This document shows positions 63,958-64,000 of a stretch of 64,000 nt of DNA, in pieces. Positions within the stretch are counted from its first letter, which is position 1. Each line of letters starts with the position of its first letter. Under the pieces are notes generated by a model. That model worked only from the letters and a program-made list of their open reading frames with translations, ran no database searches and was not told where the DNA came from. Both the position numbers and the translations under genes were made by a program. This stretch comes from Thiolapillus brandeum (GTDB lineage Bacteria > Pseudomonadota > Gammaproteobacteria > Chromatiales > Chromatiaceae): NCBI RefSeq assembly GCF_000828615.1, contig NZ_AP012273.1:3065663-3129662 (forward strand), given 5' to 3'.

Positions 63958-64000
63958 ATTTTAACTGGCTTAAAGCTATCAAAAATCAATCGTTTTTGCC

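Overview
The window looks like a chromosomal stretch from a gammaproteobacterium, probably a sulfur-oxidising or chemolithotrophic member near the Chromatiales. The evidence is the gene order (glnE-ilvE-waaF; miaB-ybeZ-ybeY-corC-lnt; rpmH-rnpA-yidC-mnmE next to the expected origin region), moderately high GC, many haem proteins and a PhnD-type sensor kinase. The species cannot be named from sequence alone. No rRNA, tRNA, CRISPR array or intact insertion sequence was seen.

Layout. 1-6231 (minus): one close-packed run of a secreted thioredoxin-like protein, a DUF302 protein, glnE, ilvE, a CHCC zinc-finger protein and the start of waaF. 6232-6718: a 148-bp insertion-sequence remnant. 6719-20842 (plus): a large signalling island. 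It opens with a PhnD-type hybrid histidine kinase and a LuxR-type response regulator. A first operon follows (HD-GYP, pseudo-receiver protein, MglA-like GTPase, two roadblock-type proteins, CZB protein, PAS protein, leaderless PhnD-like protein, FimV/TPR-like protein). A second operon follows that (two secreted PilJ-domain proteins and a DUF1566 protein). The two operons carry the same unusual promoter block. 21017-25076: a twelve-haem secreted cytochrome c behind an FNR-like box, then a TPR protein and a small secreted protein. 25119-29726: three small minus-strand genes, a secreted alpha/beta hydrolase and a NatAB-like ABC exporter.

30050-32513: a cold-shock protein with a long leader, and thiC under a TPP riboswitch. 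32573-34352 (minus): dsbB, an EF-hand protein, a hypothetical gene and a CBS-domain protein. 34673-38601: a GGDEF/EAL protein with a degenerate GGDEF site, a monohaem cytochrome c, a dihaem cytochrome c4 and a PilZ protein. 38707-42228: a cluster of hairpins, lon and rsmA. 42303-49928: miaB-ybeZ-ybeY-corC-lnt, interrupted by a secreted protein that ends in a type IV pilin-like domain. 49889-53188: a lipoprotein, ridA, yjbQ and a secreted trypsin-like protease with three SLH-like repeats. 53618-60097: mnmG, then MoxR-DUF58-TgpA and a C_GCAxxG_C_C protein. 60120-63957 (minus): a long palindromic element, mnmE, yidC, rnpA and rpmH with its promoter.

The most promising candidate for an undescribed system is the 6.7-20.8 kb island. 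It joins two PhnD-like ligand-binding folds, two free periplasmic PilJ domains, an Mgl-type GTPase/roadblock switch and c-di-GMP hydrolysis, and its two operons share a promoter block. Other notable points are the pilin-like fusion inside the lnt operon, rnpA with no ordinary start codon, and the twelve-haem cytochrome behind a near-consensus FNR site.
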